Assembly (NCBI GenBank): GCA_947461325.1
Contig: CANHLD010000007.1
Coordinates: 1-23,761, forward strand
DNA length: 23,761 bases
DNA from: Comamonadaceae bacterium
GTDB taxonomy: Bacteria > Pseudomonadota > Gammaproteobacteria > Burkholderiales > Burkholderiaceae_C
Direction of reading: 5' to 3'
The position numbers and the translations under genes are program-made. The notes beneath the pieces are model-generated. The model saw only the letters and a program-made list of their open reading frames with translations. It had not been told where the DNA came from and made no database searches. Below are positions 1 to 7,531 of the stretch, one piece after another; position 1 is the stretch's first letter; each line of letters starts with the position of its first letter.

Positions 1-3000
1 TGGATGGGCCAAATGTGACGAATCGAGTTCCGTCATAAAAACCAAATCCTTCCGGAAATGCATGCGATCCGGCCAACAGACTCAAGGCCACTTTGTCTGA
101 TGTGGCCAGTCCCGGCAGTGCAAGATCCATGATCACCAAGTCTTCCGCTGTATTCAGATTGACGTTGTTGCCTGTGGCTGTGACAGCCAATGGGTTTTCC
201 TGCAATAACTGATTCGGTTTAACTTCTGTCAATTTCAAAGCCGGGTCTGCCAAACTGACATTTGAAATTTTGAAATCTGATGAATGGTAGACGTGGCGAC
301 TTGCCTGCTCTTGCAGCGTGGGATCGACATTGTTGGGCGGGTTTGTTTGCTCCACATTAACTGTAGCAATCGTGTTGTTGCTGTCATCGTAAAAAATAAT
401 TTGGTTATCGGTAATACTGTATTTAGAACCATCAGCAAATGAATATTTGTCTTTGATACCTAACTTCAGTGTGATGACTGAGTTGACGCCTTCGTCTGCT
501 ATGGCTTGAACTCCTTGGGCTGAAAGCCATACATTGCTGTTGACGTTGTCTTTGCTGAAATCCAGTGTTTTGATACTGCCATAGCGGGTGTCACTGTTCA
601 CGCTGTCCAGTATGTGAATGTCGTTAAGGCTAGGGCTGTTGTTGGCAATGTCATACCAAATGACAGTGTCATCGCCAGACTCTCCATTGAAACTGTCATC
701 CCCAAAAGCGCTGCCAGTGCCAGCTATGAAGGTATCGTCACCATATCCACCGGATAAGCTGTTGTTGCCTGCATCACCTGCCAAGGTGTCTGCTTTCGCC
801 GAACCAATCAAATTTTGAATATTGAATAAGCGGTCACCGTCGGCATCTCCACCATTGGTATTACCAAGTGAAGTATCTAGATAGACACTGACGCCAAGAC
901 TCGAATTGGCATATGAAACCGTATTTTTTTGCCCTGCATTGTTTGGCGCGTTGACTTCATCGCCGTATAGCCAATCGGCCCCAACCCCTCCATCTAAGGT
1001 ATCGTTACCAGCTCCACCTACCAAATTGTCATTGCCAGCTTGACCTGTGAGCGAGTCGTTACCCGTTTTTCCTTCTATTAAATTATTCTCAGCGTTACCC
1101 GTGATGACGTCTGAATAGCTTGACCCTGAAATATTTTCAATACTGATCAATTTCACGTTATCTGTGGTGATACCGTTTGCGCCAGAGTTCCCTAACGAAG
1201 CACTGACACTTCCAGTGCTTCCACTGAAATCTGCGGTATCAATACCATCTCCACCATCTAAAGTGTCTTGCCCAATGCCTCCAGCCAATGTGTCGTTACC
1301 TGAACCTCCTGCCAAACTGTTGGCCTCGTCATTACCAATGATGGAGTCGTTAAATGCGGATCCAATGACATCTTGGATATGTATCAAGCGGTCACCTTCA
1401 GCATCACCGCCTTGTTGAAGAGCAGTACTGTACAAATCAATTTTGACCGCAGCAGTTGAATCTTTGTAGGTAACCAGATTGCGCTCGCCGTTGTTGACAG
1501 AGTCTCCACCGCCATCTATCAAGTCGCGTCCGGCACCGCCTGACAGCGTGTCATTGCCTTTACCGCCATAAAGCGAATCGTCCCCGTCGCCACCATAGAG
1601 GGTGTCATTGCCATCTAAGCCATAAAGAATATTATTTTGGTTGTCGCCAATAAGTAAATCGGCTTTTTTAGTTCCTTCCACATTGGTGAAGTTGCTGAGC
1701 ACATCGTCATTGGCGTCGCCACCCGAATTGGTGTGTAATGCCAAATTGATCTTGACACCTTCTACATTTGTACTGTCTGCATAGCTGATGGTATTGACGC
1801 CTTGACCGCCATCTAATGTGTCTGCACCACCTCCTCCACCATAAACCGTGTCATTGCCATTGCCTGCTTTGATGCTGTTGGACTGCGTATTTCCTTTAAG
1901 TACATCATTGAAATCTGAGCCAATCAGATTTTCAATATTGATCAGCGTGTCGCCTGGGGCATCTCCTTCTGAATTGCTATCGCCTTCAGCATCTAATTGA
2001 ACTTTGACTCCGTTGATATTTTTGAAATCTGCGTAACTTGCCGTGTCGTTGCCTGAGCCTCCATCCAGAGTGTCCGCACCTTCTCCACCGTAAAAGGTGT
2101 CATCCCCTTGCCCACCAGCCAATGAATCGTCTCCTGCGTAACCATAAATCAAATCATGGCCACTGCCGGCATTGACGTTGTCAAATCCCTCTGTGCCATT
2201 GATGGCATAACTCATACCGCGAGCAAACAGGTACATGGTGTCAACATCTGAAGTTTCAGAAAGGGTTTTGAAATCCCCGTAACTGAAATTCATTTCTGTG
2301 GTGGAAACAGTCACCCCATTGGTGTCCACAAATTTTGCGATGAGTTTGAATTTTTGCGTCGGTATATCTGTCTGACTGTCACCGACTGCATTCCATTTCA
2401 GATTGACTCGCAGTATGGCTGTGTCGGCAGGCAGTATTTCTATTGGGTCATCTTTGATATCTTGGCCATTGACTTTGAACCCGGGTGGCAAACCGCCATC
2501 TGTGTCTTGCCACGACATAAGCAATTTGGTGGCATTGGGTTGCCATTGGATTTTTAAATCAGCTGCGACTTTAGGTACAGGTGAATTAGGGTCTGCCGGC
2601 TGTACTTTTGCGTTGGCCACTACGTTCACTTGGAACGGTTTTTCAGCCAGCATGCGCCTAACTTCGATCTCACCAAAATCAGTTTTGTCACTGTCAAAAG
2701 TCAGGTTTGATAACTTACCCTCATTGGTACTCACCAACATGGGTTTACTTTGCACTGGTTGCTCAGGAACCTTGTAAGCGTAGTCCAGTATTTTTTTCGT
2801 TGTGTTTTCGTTGGGTGGTGCGCCGGGGGTTGAGGTGGCAGTCGCGTTTGAAGCCGTGGTTTTGCCAGTGCCCGGCCCTTGTCCCGGCCCCTCACCGGGT
2901 CCTTTTCCATCCGCAGATTCGCTTTTGGACAATGAGGCTGTTTGCAATGATTTTGAAATTTGCTCAACTTTGGCGGCCAGTTGCTCCACCTTTTCTTGCG

Positions 3001-3442
3001 CCTTGATTTCATCGCCTTCTTTACCTGCATTGAACTCAAAACCCAATTTATCGCTGACGCCCGGCACGGGCTTGATAGATGTAGCCTCTATGCGGTAACT
3101 GCCGCCCTCCACGGGTTTGACCAAACCCGCTTTCTTGACTTGGTCTGCAAGGGGAATGCTGATGCCACCTTTGAACTTGGCTATGGATTTTTCGGGTGAA
3201 ATGGTTGCTTGCAACGCAGCCTGGGGCAATACAAAGCGTTCACCATTTTTGCCCACAATCACCAAGTCAAGATCGACGATTTCAACTTTGGCTATGTCAT
3301 TGCTATCGATGGGAATATTGAATTGAACATCGCCAGAAGCAACAGCCTCAGCTTGCAGCAATGTGGCAGCTAAGTTTGTTTGTGCCGTCTCAGATTGAGA
3401 CGGTTCAGCAGAACCACTGTTGCGGTTTTCAGTATCAGCCAT
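1..3442 (-). CDS. Giant RTX surface protein, T1SS substrate (N-terminal part; runs off left edge)
   Basis: About 1147 codons are visible without a stop; the C-terminus lies outside the window. The ATG start has GGAGA seven or eight bases upstream (3449-3453). Visible layout: residues about 40-125 form a beta-rich prefix resembling the N-terminal region of BapA-type adhesins (DLDLVIVGKNGERFVLP). Residues 142-170 look like a short coiled coil (KVEQLAAKVEQISKSL), followed by a Gly-Pro linker (GPGEGPGQGPGTG, about 181-193). Residues 260-400 look like Ig-type beta domains. Residues 425-925 carry six short blocks of calcium-binding GGxGxD nonapeptides alternating with five inserts, then more non-RTX sequence follows. 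There is no signal peptide, as expected for T1SS export. I see no LapG-type [TP]AAG cleavage site near the N-terminus. It is the last visible gene of the secretion operon, 161 bases below the MotA-like gene. Likely a cell-surface adhesin comparable in role to SiiE; a toxin role cannot be excluded. Confidence 0.88.
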   Translation of the reverse strand, partial: MADTENRNSGSAEPSQSETAQTNLAATLLQAEAVASGDVQFNIPIDSNDIAKVEIVDLDLVIVGKNGERFVLPQAALQATISPEKSIAKFKGGISIPLADQVKKAGLVKPVEGGSYRIEATSIKPVPGVSDKLGFEFNAGKEGDEIKAQEKVEQLAAKVEQISKSLQTASLSKSESADGKGPGEGPGQGPGTGKTTASNATATSTPGAPPNENTTKKILDYAYKVPEQPVQSKPMLVSTNEGKLSNLTFDSDKTDFGEIEVRRMLAEKPFQVNVVANAKVQPADPNSPVPKVAADLKIQWQPNATKLLMSWQDTDGGLPPGFKVNGQDIKDDPIEILPADTAILRVNLKWNAVGDSQTDIPTQKFKLIAKFVDTNGVTVSTTEMNFSYGDFKTLSETSDVDTMYLFARGMSYAINGTEGFDNVNAGSGHDLIYGYAGDDSLAGGQGDDTFYGGEGADTLDGGSGNDTASYADFKNINGVKVQLDAEGDSNSEGDAPGDTLINIENLIGSDFNDVLKGNTQSNSIKAGNGNDTVYGGGGGADTLDGGQGVNTISYADSTNVEGVKINLALHTNSGGDANDDVLSNFTNVEGTKKADLLIGDNQNNILYGLDGNDTLYGGDGDDSLYGGKGNDTLSGGAGRDLIDGGGDSVNNGERNLVTYKDSTAAVKIDLYSTALQQGGDAEGDRLIHIQDVIGSAFNDSIIGNDEANSLAGGSGNDTLAGGIGQDTLDGGDGIDTADFSGSTGSVSASLGNSGANGITTDNVKLISIENISGSSYSDVITGNAENNLIEGKTGNDSLTGQAGNDNLVGGAGNDTLDGGVGADWLYGDEVNAPNNAGQKNTVSYANSSLGVSVYLDTSLGNTNGGDADGDRLFNIQNLIGSAKADTLAGDAGNNSLSGGYGDDTFIAGTGSAFGDDSFNGESGDDTVIWYDIANNSPSLNDIHILDSVNSDTRYGSIKTLDFSKDNVNSNVWLSAQGVQAIADEGVNSVITLKLGIKDKYSFADGSKYSITDNQIIFYDDSNNTIATVNVEQTNPPNNVDPTLQEQASRHVYHSSDFKISNVSLADPALKLTEVKPNQLLQENPLAVTATGNNVNLNTAEDLVIMDLALPGLATSDKVALSLLAGSHAFPEGFGFYDGTRFVTFGPS
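780..2180 (-). repeat. Tandem RTX modules inside the giant protein
   Basis: Five related modules of roughly 80-105 residues follow each other in the protein. Each has one or more GGxGxD nonapeptides, then an Sx/SYA start, a GVxVxL strand, often GGDAxGD, then NIxNLIGSxxxD and GNxxNN. The Ile-Gly-Ser or equivalent motif falls near positions 1915, 1655, 1370, 1125 and 810. Copies are clearly divergent in protein sequence, so this is an old protein-level duplication and not a perfect DNA repeat. Confidence 0.75.
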
Positions 3443-3448
3443 GCGAAT

Positions 3449-3453
3449 TCTCC
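3449..3453 (-). promoter_or_regulatory. Ribosome binding site of the RTX gene
   Basis: GGAGA on the minus strand sits seven to eight bases before the ATG at 3442. It is one of the clearest Shine-Dalgarno sites in the operon. The 161-base gap 3443-3603 upstream of it is A/T-rich and could hold a separate promoter for the RTX gene, but I see no convincing -35/-10 pair and no GC-rich terminator there. Confidence 0.6.
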
Positions 3454-3603
3454 AGTGAGCAATTGATGAGATTTAATGCTTTTATGTATTTACTGCTTTT
3501 AAAATCGCGAACTACTTTTTTTGTAATACCGAGCTACAACTGGAATTATTTTTTTGTGTTTGAATTATTTTGGATATTTAAAAACAGAGAAGCAACTGAA
3601 TTT

Positions 3604-5244
3604 TCATGACTCAGGAACTTCATCTCTTTGTTGTTGGATTTCAGGCGGTTTCTCTACCGAACTATCGGCACTTAATCTTCTAATCAGCGTGGTCAAAAGC
3701 TGCTCATGGCGCTCTTGTTGATCGCTTTGTGTCATGCGCATTTCGTGTATCAGCTCGGTTCGAGAAGACATTTCATCCTTGGCGCGTTGACCCATCAAAA
3801 TCATCATTTGATTAACGTTTTGTGTCAGCTCAACCAGTTTGACTTGATCCGTGCGAATTTGCTCCCGGTAGTCTGAGGACGTTCGGGTTTGCTCGAACAT
3901 GATGGCAATGATTTTTTCAATTCTGTCGTTCAAGTCCTGCAGTTGATTTTGCTGTGATTGAGTGGACTGGAACCAGGTGCGTAATTGATCCAACCAACCG
4001 GCTCGCTCAAGTTGCACTTGTTCTGCATTGCTTACAGTGGCATTGTTCAACGCAACCTGCTGTTCATGCTGTTGATCCAACCAACGTGACTGCATGTCCA
4101 TGGTCAAGGAAACCAACTCTGTATTTTTATCAATGCTTATTTTGATCAGTTCCTGTTCGGACTCCAGCAATTGCAAAGATTGCCTTTGTATATCCACAGA
4201 ATTGACGGCGGCCTTTAAAGACTCTAGTGCATCCTGTCTGATGTTCTCAATCACTTTCAAATTATTTTCCTGCTGTGCAGACAAGGAACTGATTTGATTT
4301 TGTACCTCGCTTTGCTTGAGGGAGTTGTCTTTGACTTGAACCACCAATTCCTGCATAGAGGTAAGCATTTGCCTTACCCTGCGCTCGGATTGCTCCATGG
4401 CGACAATCAAACCCTGCAACACCGGGGAGTGTTCAGCCAATTTGCTTAACGCAGCGGACAACTGATTTGCGTCAGATTGCGCGCTGTCTGAATTACCGCT
4501 TCCAAGCTTTGTCAAAATGGAACTGCGCGTCTGCAACATGGACACCAGCTCAACCGTGGCGCTCTTGACGAACACCATCAACATACCCACGATCAATGAG
4601 CCCAACACGCCAAACAATGACGCACTGAAAGCCACGCCCATGGCACGCATGGGTTCGGTCAGTCGCGCCACCAATTCATTGACTGCCGCAACCGGATCAG
4701 TCATGCCAGAACCGGCAGAAAAGGAACCGATCAATTTACCGATCTCTTGCAAAGCACCTAACAAACCAATGAAAGTTCCCAGCAAGCCCAGTCCCACCAT
4801 CATGCCGGACATGAATTGCGCAAGCAGCAATTGCCTGTTTTGTCTGGCGTGGAAACGCTCAATCTCAGACTCAACAGCGGTTTGCTGAATACTGGTGATT
4901 TCTGACGAGTAGGTTTGCAGCAAAAGTTCTAAAACTTCACTGACATCATTATTGGCGTTTTGTTTGTCTTCTTCCAATAATCGCCGCGCGGCTTTGGCGT
5001 CTTTCTTGACAGTCAATAAATCCGTGAAGTCTTCAATCAACTGACCTTCGCGGTTGATTCGCTTGACGTGATTCATCATTTGAAAACATCCACCCACAAT
5101 CAAAATCAATATCAAATAGTTGATTTGCGGGTGAGGATTTCCCTCAATGGTGCCCATGATTTCACGGTTGAAATAAACAGACCCCAAGGCAATCAATGCA
5201 ATGGGGATGCCGACATACAAGTAATAGCGTTGAAGTCTTTTCAT
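3604..5244 (-). CDS. MotA/TolQ/ExbB-family proton-channel protein with long helical cytoplasmic tail (SiiB-like)
   Basis: 546 residues from ATG 5244. A TTG at 5268 overlapping the upstream stop would add eight residues; I prefer the ATG because MKRLQRYYLY leads directly into the first membrane segment. Predicted membrane segments: about 8-25, 41-57, 140-165 and 201-227. The third carries GLGLLGTFIGLLGAL, matching the conserved GxxGTxxGL of MotA/TolQ/ExbB, and the fourth (MGVAFSASLFGVLGSLIVG) matches the pore-lining helix of that family. Residues about 240-546 are highly charged, Gln-rich and mostly helical, likely a long cytoplasmic coiled coil. MotA, TolQ and ExbB lack a tail of this length. 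The MotB-like partner lies two genes upstream in the same operon. Inferred role: stator-type channel using proton flow to control or power export or release of the RTX protein, as proposed for SiiAB in Salmonella. Confidence 0.85.
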   Translation of the reverse strand: MKRLQRYYLYVGIPIALIALGSVYFNREIMGTIEGNPHPQINYLILILIVGGCFQMMNHVKRINREGQLIEDFTDLLTVKKDAKAARRLLEEDKQNANNDVSEVLELLLQTYSSEITSIQQTAVESEIERFHARQNRQLLLAQFMSGMMVGLGLLGTFIGLLGALQEIGKLIGSFSAGSGMTDPVAAVNELVARLTEPMRAMGVAFSASLFGVLGSLIVGMLMVFVKSATVELVSMLQTRSSILTKLGSGNSDSAQSDANQLSAALSKLAEHSPVLQGLIVAMEQSERRVRQMLTSMQELVVQVKDNSLKQSEVQNQISSLSAQQENNLKVIENIRQDALESLKAAVNSVDIQRQSLQLLESEQELIKISIDKNTELVSLTMDMQSRWLDQQHEQQVALNNATVSNAEQVQLERAGWLDQLRTWFQSTQSQQNQLQDLNDRIEKIIAIMFEQTRTSSDYREQIRTDQVKLVELTQNVNQMMILMGQRAKDEMSSRTELIHEMRMTQSDQQERHEQLLTTLIRRLSADSSVEKPPEIQQQRDEVPES

Positions 5245-5264
5245 ATTTTTTTCATTTGAAAGAA

Positions 5265-6617
5265 TCAATGAGGCTCGCGCATGGCGCGAGTACTGAAACG
5301 AAGCAAGGGAGAAAGCAGATAACTGAGCACACTGCGTTGACCAACCACCACATCAGCGCTGGCGGTCATGCCAGGCAAAATGACTTCTTGGGACAGCGGC
5401 CCTTTAGCTGGTTTGGTTTCAACCACGACACGGTAATACCGTTGTCCGTTTTCATCGGGTAATGTGTCCGAACTGACCTCTATGACTTCGCCCTGCAGAG
5501 CACCATAAACCGTGTAGTCATACGCACCGAGCATGACACGCGTAGCTAAACCGGTACGTAAACTGGCTCTGTCATCTGGTCTGACCCTGGCTTCCACCGC
5601 CAGTGGCCCCTCACTGGGTGTGATTTCTAATACGGCCTCACCAGGTTTGACTACACCGCCAATGGTGTTGAACATCAACCGGTTGACAAAGCCCGTACTG
5701 GGCGCTTTCACTTCTGTTCGAGAAACTCGGTCATTGTCTGCGCCCATACCCGCAGAAATACGGCTTATTTCCGCGCTGACTTGATTGAGTTCTGTACGAG
5801 CCTCCGCTTTGAATCTGGATTGCGATTCGTTGATGCGTGCGGTTTGTTCTGCTTGTGCAGAGATCAGCCGAGGGATGGTGTTGACGACATCACGAAATTG
5901 GGTGTTGAGTCGCTCTGATCGGCTTTGCGCATCCAATAATTCCATTTGTGAGGCTGCGCCCTTTTTCACCAATCCATCAATCATGGCTGTTTGTTGTTTG
6001 GCGAGATTGAGTTCCGTGCTCAGACTTTGCGATCTGGCCTGGGCTTCCTTCAGTTCAGCTTGACGCTGATTGATCTGCTGCTGAATAGCGGCTTGTTCCG
6101 AGCGCAGACGTGACTGGCGTTCGTCAAATGCGTTTTTTTCAAGCAACTGCAAACTCATACTGATGTCATTGTCAAACTGCAAATAGGAATTGCCTTGTGC
6201 TTCCGCTCTTAAGCGTGATTGAATCGCTTTCAAGGACTGCAGCCTTGTCTTACCCTGCAATAAATTGCTGCTGGCGTTCACATCGGACAAACGCATCAAA
6301 GTTTGTCCGCTATCGACTTTTTGACCCTCGTGTACCAATATCTCCGAAACGATGCCGCCCTCTAAGTGCTGAACCACTTGGGCTTTACTGGCTGTGATGA
6401 TTCGTCCTTGGGCTCTGACTATTTTGTCTATGGGTGCCCATGCAGCCCATATTAAAAATGACAACAAGATGAGAACAAGACTCAGCAGCAAATACTTGTC
6501 TTGACGCTTTGACAAGCCATCATGTGCTAAAGACAAAGGATCGGGCGGCGATGATGCTCCCGCGCCGGTATGACCGGTGGTGATTTTGTGGAACCAAGAC
6601 ATGAAGTGCTGTTTCAT
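5265..6617 (-). CDS. HlyD-family T1SS membrane-fusion (adaptor) protein, copy 1
   Basis: 450 residues. Residues 42-62 form a single inner-membrane anchor after a short cytoplasmic N-terminus. Residues about 70-112 are the first half of the lipoyl/barrel-sandwich domain (QVVQHLEGGIVSEILVHEGQ), followed by a long Gln/Glu/Ala-rich helical hairpin (about 115-290). The second lipoyl half and beta-barrel end in the family-typical ILPGMTASADVVVGQRSVLS. The adaptor joins the inner-membrane ABC exporter to the TolC-like channel across the periplasm. The ATG overlaps the stop of the MotB-like gene as ATGA, so translation is probably coupled. It is a full-length paralogue of the adaptor at 9589-10893, separated from it by the long TolC-like gene and the MotB-like gene, and both keep the core motifs. 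Confidence 0.93.
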   Translation of the reverse strand: MKQHFMSWFHKITTGHTGAGASSPPDPLSLAHDGLSKRQDKYLLLSLVLILLSFLIWAAWAPIDKIVRAQGRIITASKAQVVQHLEGGIVSEILVHEGQKVDSGQTLMRLSDVNASSNLLQGKTRLQSLKAIQSRLRAEAQGNSYLQFDNDISMSLQLLEKNAFDERQSRLRSEQAAIQQQINQRQAELKEAQARSQSLSTELNLAKQQTAMIDGLVKKGAASQMELLDAQSRSERLNTQFRDVVNTIPRLISAQAEQTARINESQSRFKAEARTELNQVSAEISRISAGMGADNDRVSRTEVKAPSTGFVNRLMFNTIGGVVKPGEAVLEITPSEGPLAVEARVRPDDRASLRTGLATRVMLGAYDYTVYGALQGEVIEVSSDTLPDENGQRYYRVVVETKPAKGPLSQEVILPGMTASADVVVGQRSVLSYLLSPLLRFSTRAMREPH

Positions 6618-7486
6618 GGCTGAGTTGCCTTGACCAATACGCGTGCATTGTTGGCAGCTTGACTTTCACTTTCAACTACACGCATGGTGATGCTTGCAGG
6701 TTTAGCACCATTCTTAATCAATACATTGCGAATTTCATTGACTCGGTAATAGGCAAGCCGCGCTGACTCTGAGAAACCTTTGGGTGTATTGACTTTGATT
6801 TCAAAAGCATTGGTTGCGATGTTTGCTTGTGCAGACAGTTTGGTGACAAATTCAGCGCTCTCAGCATCACTGAGTCGCAGAACATCGCTGTCAAATACAA
6901 CGATCACACCCCCAGAGGGTAATTGCATGAACTGGTTTTGTCCTGTCTTGGACTTTTGACGGTTTTCAGTTGCTTTCACCACATCTGATGGCTTGTTTAT
7001 TTCACCTGTTCCGCCTATATCTTCATTTTTTCCAAGTTGATTCTTTTCTTTAGCCTGCCCTTGCTTCAAAGCTTCTATTTCTTTTTGTAGCTTGGTGAGT
7101 TGCTTGCTTTGCTCAACTATTTTTTGTTGGGCGATGGTATTTTCAATAACCATCTTCTCTATCGATTGATTCTGATTCTGAGCTTGACTTTGACTCTGGG
7201 CTTGACTTTGGGTAGATACCGGCTTGGATACCTTCTCAGCGGGAGGGGTTTGCGGATTGCCTTTTTTGTCATCTACAGTTGTGGATCGCGGCGCACTAAC
7301 GACCGCATTGTCTTCAGGCTTCACAAGTTCAGGCCGCATTTTTGAAATCTGCATGATGGTGCTGATGACAACAATAGACATCACCGCAATCACAAATAAC
7401 AAATTGATTGCAAGGTTTGTAACAGCATCCACATATCCCGGCCAGAAGATATCGGATGCGTCATTTGATTCAGATGCAGCAGCCAT
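6614..7486 (-). CDS. MotB-like protein with OmpA-related C-terminal domain (SiiA-like)
   Basis: 290 residues. One membrane segment near the N-terminus (about 21-46) is preceded by YVDAVTNLA. This aligns with the YxDxMT start of the MotB transmembrane helix, making Asp20 the probable proton-binding carboxylate. A long polar linker follows, with an SQAQSQSQAQNQNQS stretch (94-108) and a charged helix (about 110-150). Residues 188-288 resemble the OmpA/MotB periplasmic domain (GGVIVVFDSDVLRLSDAES), but the usual T-D of the peptidoglycan-binding loop reads TP here, so binding may be altered. It probably pairs with the MotA-like protein at 3604-5244. Another family to consider is TolR/ExbD, but the length and OmpA-like end favour MotB/SiiA. 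The start has only a weak upstream purine stretch, and 45 bases separate it from the previous gene. Confidence 0.82.
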   Translation of the reverse strand: MAAASESNDASDIFWPGYVDAVTNLAINLLFVIAVMSIVVISTIMQISKMRPELVKPEDNAVVSAPRSTTVDDKKGNPQTPPAEKVSKPVSTQSQAQSQSQAQNQNQSIEKMVIENTIAQQKIVEQSKQLTKLQKEIEALKQGQAKEKNQLGKNEDIGGTGEINKPSDVVKATENRQKSKTGQNQFMQLPSGGVIVVFDSDVLRLSDAESAEFVTKLSAQANIATNAFEIKVNTPKGFSESARLAYYRVNEIRNVLIKNGAKPASITMRVVESESQAANNARVLVKATQP

Positions 7487-7531
7487 GGTTTGATCTTTTC
7501 AAAATCTTTTCATTCGTCAGTCACGTTGATT

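Noticed and set aside
780..2180. CRISPR array or DNA satellite
   Set aside because: The repetition is of protein motifs (GGxGxD) in one continuous frame with divergent codons; there are no identical direct repeats with unique spacers.
5245..5268. TTG start for the MotA-like gene overlapping the upstream stop
   Set aside because: It is possible, but ATG 5244 gives a normal N-terminus leading into the first membrane helix; no strong ribosome site favours the TTG.
3604..7486. Zorya-type anti-phage system (ZorA/ZorB-like pair)
   Set aside because: The MotA-like tail recalls ZorA, but no ZorC/D/E nuclease or helicase genes are present, and the pair is interleaved with HlyD and TolC genes inside a secretion operon.
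3604..7486. Tol-Pal or ExbB-ExbD energy-transduction system, or flagellar stator
   Set aside because: No TolA/TonB, TolB or Pal genes and no flagellar genes are nearby. Length, linker and OmpA-like end fit a MotB/SiiA-type protein better.
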